Below are positions 6,194 through 10,709 of a DNA stretch of 10,709 nt, in pieces. The notes beneath the pieces were generated by a model. It searched no databases. It was not told the origin of the DNA and saw only the letters and a list, made by a program, of their open reading frames with translations. Both the position numbers and the translations under genes were made by a program. Position 1 is the first letter of the stretch; each line of letters starts with the position of its first letter. The stretch is taken from NCBI GenBank assembly GCA_002438345.1, contig DJUJ01000232.1, forward strand, positions 4,219-14,927. Direction: 5' to 3'. This DNA is from Paenibacillus sp. UBA6285. GTDB taxonomy: Bacteria > Bacillota > Bacilli > Paenibacillales > Paenibacillaceae.

Positions 6194-8638
6194 CTAGTGT
6201 TGGCGCCACGCTAGAATACCAGCATTCATTCCACGGCATGCATCCATGGAGGCATCTGGCTTGCTATATGTCTCGCCCCAAGTAATGAAATATCTAAATT
6301 CATAGAAACCGCCCAATGTCGCTGAGAAATTGGTTTCCCAATAGTTATTCATTACCCAAGCGTACAAATGAGCCGGGTCTTGCTCCAGCTTCTCATCACC
6401 ATTAAGCAATCGATACCCATGCTCTAGCGATCCAAGCTGAATTAATGGGGTATCTGGCATCGCGATCACAACGCCTTGCGATCCGGTAACATAGACAGCA
6501 CCTTCTCCAACCGCTGTATAATCCGCTAAGCTACCTGGTAATTGATCCTTCCGCATCCGCGTCAACGCATCCATCTTATCCACCCATAGATCATAGGTAT
6601 CCGTTGATAATGAACCACCAAAAGGAAGTGAGACATACAAGTTTTCAGGCTTCCATACACTCTCTTTATGCATACGTACCGCCACATCCACACGTGGACG
6701 ATCCGCGTATACCGTCAAGAATAAGGAGTAATGCTCACAACCATCCACCTTGTAGGTTAATTGAATAATGCCATACACCGGACCCTGCGTAATGATCTCT
6801 GCACTAATTAACTCGCCTGTTGAAACGATCGCATCCGGTCCCTTCCGATTACGGCCCATCAGACGACGCACCTCGGTCATTTCTACAACCTTCGTTGCAG
6901 GTGTAACATCATAGACTGGCGTAAAAGCTGCGTGCTGGCGATCGGCACGAAGTAGCTCTTGTCCTGTCGTTTTATCGACCCACGAGGTGATCCCTTCTCC
7001 CTTTTTCCACGTGATGTGTACAAATGGAGTTTCTACATAGGAAGATGTCATGCGGAAATTCTTCACATCATGCGTAACATCCAAATCCATGACGCGATCG
7101 GATGCCAAATAATCGTTCATAAAAGCGGTCCTGATACCTGGTTTCACGGCGACGATCTGAAGTACTCTCTCTTCACTAGGCTGCAATGTTACCGGAATCG
7201 TTACGATCACACCTCGAGATGCCAGACGAAGCTGTGATGGAATGACCTCATTCGTCGTAAGATCACGTACCTCGAATCCGTCCTTGATCTCATCGTGATA
7301 CCATCCTTCGAGGATGAGATGCGCATAATCTTCCTGCACATAATGATATGGATTATGAATTTTGAATTTCATAGGACGCCCAGGAGCAAGTAATGCATCA
7401 CCCTTCGCTTCCAGAATGTCGTACAAAGCACGATGTGCAATCGTACTTGCATTCGCAGCAAAGGCTTCCTTCCGCAAACCTAACTCCTGAACGAACAGAT
7501 TCCAAGGCTCGGAAATGGATGAATGATAGCCCCATGTATGCTCAGCAAACATCGTTAACTGATATTCCATCTCCTTCATCGTCTCCGATGTAACGATTTC
7601 ACAATTCGGATCTAGCCTTCTTACCTTTTGATATACACGTTGTGCCTCACGGAATACTTGTACATGCTTCGGTGTGGAACCTACGCCATCCGTCCACCAG
7701 TCGGGCCAATCTCCACGATACACAGGAATATCTTCTGCATGCTGTTCCGCATGAGCACGAACTTCACCGAAGAAATCATCTAAAGTTGCCATCTGAATCT
7801 CAATCTGTTCGCCGTGCTTCGCATTCCATTGACGAATAAATGACATCGTCTCCGCATTCGGTGGATTATTATCCGTTGGTAGCCCTGAGAACATAGCCGG
7901 GAAGAAGTTAAAGGCATAGCCATCTTCTTTCAACCGCTCAATGTAGCGAAGTATACGCTGTTCAGCAATTTCAAATGTGGCGCCTTGACTCATATCAAAT
8001 TCATCTTTGATCGTATATTTTCCACCCATACCAGGTACAAGCCCCAGATCATTACCGAATACATAATGTTCCCCGCTCCAGGTCAGCAAACGATCACCGG
8101 AAGGCATTTCCCACCAGAACGGCTGCTGCTTCTTCCAGCAAGGAAACATTCCGTGATGGGTATGAATGCAGGTAGATAAATTATGAATACCGGCATCTAA
8201 CAATGCCTGACCATACCCCCAGCTGAAGCCGTTAATGTCTGCAGTCATCGCTGATGTAATTGGAACTTGAATGGAATGTCCAAAATCTCGCACACGGGCA
8301 ATCATCGATGTGAATAGATCTTTGCCGATTAATTCCGTCATATTTAAGTACGTACCGGATAAGCCGATCTCACCACGCTTAACTCCTGCTACGAATTCTT
8401 CCTTTTCTTGCTCCGTTGCCCGGCTCAGGAAGGTTTCGATAGGCCAGAACGTTTCACAGACCCACTTAAATCCCTTCCATTCGGGACGACGACCGGATTG
8501 AACTTCACGCAAAATGTGAAGCACCTGACGGATAAAATCCACATGATATTGTTGGATCTTCTCCTGACGCTCTGTGTAGCCGATATCGGTATGGGAATGA
8601 TGAATCGCAAAAATTTTCCAAGGTTTTGTGTTAGCCAT
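6194..8638 (-). CDS. GH38-related glycosidase, HTDIGYT (DUF5054-like) type
   Basis: 814-residue protein with a GH38-like N-terminal catalytic barrel of a divergent branch commonly labelled DUF5054; no substrate is known to me. It opens almost at once with IHHSHTDIGYTERQEKI, the equivalent of the GH38 HxHxD zinc motif (His16, Asp18). MTADINGFSWGYGQALLDAG places Asp134 at the nucleophile position. FAEHTWGYHSS (His367) is the candidate for the last zinc ligand. The Trp-rich GDWPDWWTDGVGSTP at 309-323 is characteristic of this branch. The remainder (about 400-814) is beta-sandwich, with MNNYWETNFSATLGGF at 763-778 as found at the end of GH38-type proteins. The catalytic motif starts about ten residues in, leaving no room for a signal peptide, so it is probably cytoplasmic. 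The start is fixed by GAGGAG 8 nt upstream. It sits between an MngB-like GH38 and a GH3 gene with 24-28 nt gaps, so it is co-transcribed. Clan membership is confident; an alpha-mannosidase role is inference. Confidence 0.85.
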   Translation of the reverse strand: MANTKPWKIFAIHHSHTDIGYTERQEKIQQYHVDFIRQVLHILREVQSGRRPEWKGFKWVCETFWPIETFLSRATEQEKEEFVAGVKRGEIGLSGTYLNMTELIGKDLFTSMIARVRDFGHSIQVPITSAMTADINGFSWGYGQALLDAGIHNLSTCIHTHHGMFPCWKKQQPFWWEMPSGDRLLTWSGEHYVFGNDLGLVPGMGGKYTIKDEFDMSQGATFEIAEQRILRYIERLKEDGYAFNFFPAMFSGLPTDNNPPNAETMSFIRQWNAKHGEQIEIQMATLDDFFGEVRAHAEQHAEDIPVYRGDWPDWWTDGVGSTPKHVQVFREAQRVYQKVRRLDPNCEIVTSETMKEMEYQLTMFAEHTWGYHSSISEPWNLFVQELGLRKEAFAANASTIAHRALYDILEAKGDALLAPGRPMKFKIHNPYHYVQEDYAHLILEGWYHDEIKDGFEVRDLTTNEVIPSQLRLASRGVIVTIPVTLQPSEERVLQIVAVKPGIRTAFMNDYLASDRVMDLDVTHDVKNFRMTSSYVETPFVHITWKKGEGITSWVDKTTGQELLRADRQHAAFTPVYDVTPATKVVEMTEVRRLMGRNRKGPDAIVSTGELISAEIITQGPVYGIIQLTYKVDGCEHYSLFLTVYADRPRVDVAVRMHKESVWKPENLYVSLPFGGSLSTDTYDLWVDKMDALTRMRKDQLPGSLADYTAVGEGAVYVTGSQGVVIAMPDTPLIQLGSLEHGYRLLNGDEKLEQDPAHLYAWVMNNYWETNFSATLGGFYEFRYFITWGETYSKPDASMDACRGMNAGILAWRQH

Positions 8639-8646
8639 CTTTTATT

Positions 8647-8652
8647 CTCCTC
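8647..8652 (-). promoter_or_regulatory. Ribosome binding site of the GH38-related gene
   Basis: GAGGAG on the minus strand, 8 nt upstream of ATG 8638-8636, within the 24-nt gap after the upstream GH38 gene. This near-ideal site confirms the start just before the HTDIGYT motif. Confidence 0.8.
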
Positions 8653-8662
8653 TACTAGGTGC

Positions 8663-10709
8663 TCATATCGATTTATTAAGAACGATAGTTACAATCTCGG
8701 CCGCCTTTACTTCAAGCTGGATGACAGCGTTTGAATCCGTCGTAAGCGCTTCCTCATGTGATTCGAGAATATTACTTTTATACGCCTGACTATAGGTCAT
8801 ACGAGGTTCGAAGGCTAATGTCGTTGGTGAAGTGGTCATGTTGAACCATCGAATTGCCAGATCACCCGTTGCTTCAGCTACCTTCACAGATGAGAGCTGC
8901 ATGTCAATACCACATGCCTGGAACCATTGATGCTTCGGCTGAAGACTACCATTATGAATATCTGTCGCTACAGTCATCCATGGCACTTGATATTGATAGG
9001 CAAGCGCATACGCTTCTTCAGCTACCGCAGAACCATGAGGGATGATCATGAGCTCTGCTAGTGCAGGTCCCAGACATTGCGCTTCTGGCGTGTAGAAGAC
9101 GCCCCAATCTCCAAGCTCGCCTGTGCAGCGTAGCAATGTAACGGCAATCGTATTGCGTCCATCACGTAACACTTCGTATTCATTTAACCCTTTATTGGCG
9201 ATGGTTAAGCCTGTCACATCGTCCTGCACACTAACGAACGCTTGCTGATGTTGACTATTATCTGGGTTCGTCCACTCACTCGAAGGTTGTGTGCTTCGTG
9301 TTGCGATCTCAAACATCGAATCGGCATGATGCACATCGCTGACGAGATCCGTTGGGAACAGCATTCTTATGCGATGATCCTTCGCTTGATTATCGAAGGA
9401 GCTCTTCACTTGAAGTCCCTTACTATATTTCTCAAGCGTCACAGTCGTTGTTATATGGAGCTTCACGGTTTCGGTTGAGCGTCCAGCCTGACGACTCGGG
9501 AACCACACGATGCCTTGCTGCTCTGCTGCAAGCAATTCATCAGCACTTGCTGGAATCTCCCAATCATGAACGATTTGTACCGTACATGCGTATGGCTGAT
9601 CGGATACGATAGTAATATCAGCTTTAAGCGCTTCTGTCGTCAATACGTTCGTATTCTTCGGCTGACAATACATGTATTCATTTCCGATATCGCCGCTATT
9701 CTCATAAATACCGAGACCGCGATATACTTTACCATTTGCCTTATCTGTTAATGTGATCGAGCCATTGTCTTCAATCCGTGCAGCAATAAACTCATTCTCT
9801 AGCGTCCGTTCATGGAGTAGCGAGCTTTCCTTTATTTCAGAATGTGGTCTCTCCACTACATCCTTCATCCAGGCATAAACTTGATGACCATTTGCAGGAA
9901 CTGCTTCGACATGAAGCTCTAATCGAATACGTCGTGAGAAATACGGCTGACGAAATTTATCATCAGGCAAGTCATAACCGAAGTGGAGCCCCAGATCGGT
10001 TAGCTGATAATCTAGCTGACGCCCACCATGATCTATCACGCGATGAGGATGAATCTCGAGCGAAGTCATCTGATTACGCATCTTCTCTATCGTTTCGCCT
10101 TCCCGGAAATAGACACGAGCAATATCCAGCTCCACCGTAACAACCCCACTGCGGTCATGACCTGTCGTATTAAACACAATGAATGGACATGCATGATCCC
10201 CGTATTCGGAGAAGCATGATGTATCCACATGATTTGCGATCGACTCCATACTGTTCTGTACAATAGATTCTGTAACGTGACGGCTCTTGTCGAATCGCGT
10301 TACCATCTCACGATGTACCTCATCCACACTACAGCCACAAATACTATCATGCGGATGATTCTGCATGAGCGTCTTCCATGCATAGGTGAATAAGTGATGT
10401 GGATACGCATGTCCCAACTGATGAGCATAAGCAGATAACGGCTCAGCAACTTTCTCGAGCAATGTCTGACCCTGTTGGTTCATTTGCTTCAAATACACAC
10501 GAGAGGAGGCCGTATTCACTAACGTTCCCCAACCATCTGTACGCTGACTTCGAAGCTCACCTTGGACGGTTGATAATTCACTATCTAGTGAACGATGCAG
10601 TGCATTCAAATAATCATTAAAATTGGAGTGAATAAACTCTGTATCGGGATAGAGCTCGCGTGCTGTCTGAATGGCTTCCGGCAAGTCCAGCTGAGCTGGC
10701 TGATGATCA
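8663..10709 (-). CDS. MngB-like GH38 alpha-mannosidase, N-terminus cut by window edge
   Basis: C-terminal part (about 681 residues visible) of a GH38 alpha-mannosidase. The frame is open through the right edge, so the first third of the gene, with the first zinc ligands and the nucleophile, is outside. The visible part begins DHQPAQLDLPEA, which fits the GHDQxP loop of the MngB/YbgG group (2-O-alpha-mannosyl-glycerate hydrolase). It continues with the family segments TASSRVYLKQMNQ and QNHPHDSICGCSVDEVHREM. The latter holds the last zinc ligand His (codon 10349-10351) and a following conserved Asp. The C-terminal beta-sandwich region starts near HACPFIVFNTTGHDRSG and ends ..IVTIVLNKSI with TGA at 8663. 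No frameshift or internal stop is seen. Family members are usually about 850-920 residues, so some 170-240 residues should lie beyond the window. It is the most upstream operon gene visible. Specificity could be mannosylglycerate, mannosyl phosphate esters or ordinary alpha-mannosides; similarity to MngB alone does not decide. Confidence 0.9.
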   Translation of the reverse strand, partial: DHQPAQLDLPEAIQTARELYPDTEFIHSNFNDYLNALHRSLDSELSTVQGELRSQRTDGWGTLVNTASSRVYLKQMNQQGQTLLEKVAEPLSAYAHQLGHAYPHHLFTYAWKTLMQNHPHDSICGCSVDEVHREMVTRFDKSRHVTESIVQNSMESIANHVDTSCFSEYGDHACPFIVFNTTGHDRSGVVTVELDIARVYFREGETIEKMRNQMTSLEIHPHRVIDHGGRQLDYQLTDLGLHFGYDLPDDKFRQPYFSRRIRLELHVEAVPANGHQVYAWMKDVVERPHSEIKESSLLHERTLENEFIAARIEDNGSITLTDKANGKVYRGLGIYENSGDIGNEYMYCQPKNTNVLTTEALKADITIVSDQPYACTVQIVHDWEIPASADELLAAEQQGIVWFPSRQAGRSTETVKLHITTTVTLEKYSKGLQVKSSFDNQAKDHRIRMLFPTDLVSDVHHADSMFEIATRSTQPSSEWTNPDNSQHQQAFVSVQDDVTGLTIANKGLNEYEVLRDGRNTIAVTLLRCTGELGDWGVFYTPEAQCLGPALAELMIIPHGSAVAEEAYALAYQYQVPWMTVATDIHNGSLQPKHQWFQACGIDMQLSSVKVAEATGDLAIRWFNMTTSPTTLAFEPRMTYSQAYKSNILESHEEALTTDSNAVIQLEVKAAEIVTIVLNKSI

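Noticed and set aside
8408..8734. 108-residue plus-strand frame spanning the gap between two glycosidase genes
   Set aside because: It runs antisense to two recognised genes, has no domain-like pattern and no ribosome binding site.
8744..8751. AAGCGCTT palindrome, and a second copy at 9626-9633, as CcpA cre sites
   Set aside because: Only the core palindrome matches. The outer bases of the cre consensus are poor and both copies lie deep inside the MngB-like coding sequence, so chance is more likely.

Overview
The window looks like a chromosomal carbohydrate-utilisation locus from a Gram-positive Firmicute, most likely Paenibacillus or a close relative. The basis is moderate GC content, strong GAGGAG/AGGAGG ribosome binding sites at 7-11 nt spacing, ATG starts, tightly packed genes, and glycosidase families typical of that group. 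This genus call is inference; no taxonomic marker gene is present.

Layout. On the + strand, the first about 640 bases hold the decayed C-terminal half of a ROK-family sugar kinase or regulator. It has an in-frame amber stop, two stops just upstream, and apparently no glycine-rich phosphate loop. A G+C-rich hairpin at 643-677, with A-tract and T-tract flanks, separates it from the convergent minus-strand genes and probably terminates transcription from both sides. From 684 to the right edge, everything is one minus-strand operon with gaps of only 24-37 nt. In order of transcription it encodes: an MngB-like GH38 alpha-mannosidase, cut off at its N-terminus by the window edge; an 814-residue GH38-related protein of the HTDIGYT/DUF5054-like type; a 764-residue GH3 beta-glycosidase; and a 1049-residue GH38 alpha-mannosidase of the large Ams1-like type.

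How the genes may work together. No product with a visible N-terminus has a signal peptide or membrane segment, so this looks like cytoplasmic processing of an imported oligosaccharide. Three different GH38-clan enzymes, each keeping the zinc and nucleophile motifs that are visible, plus one retaining beta-glucosidase, suggest a mixed alpha-mannoside/beta-glycoside substrate such as an N-glycan, mannan or plant/fungal glycan fragment. The matching transporter, regulator and promoter must lie to the right of the window. The ROK remnant may once have been the sugar kinase or sensor of the same pathway.

The window contains no RNA gene, insertion sequence, CRISPR array or phage gene that I can support. 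No gap above 300 bases lacks a gene. The first 71 bases hold no intact reading frame or convincing promoter.
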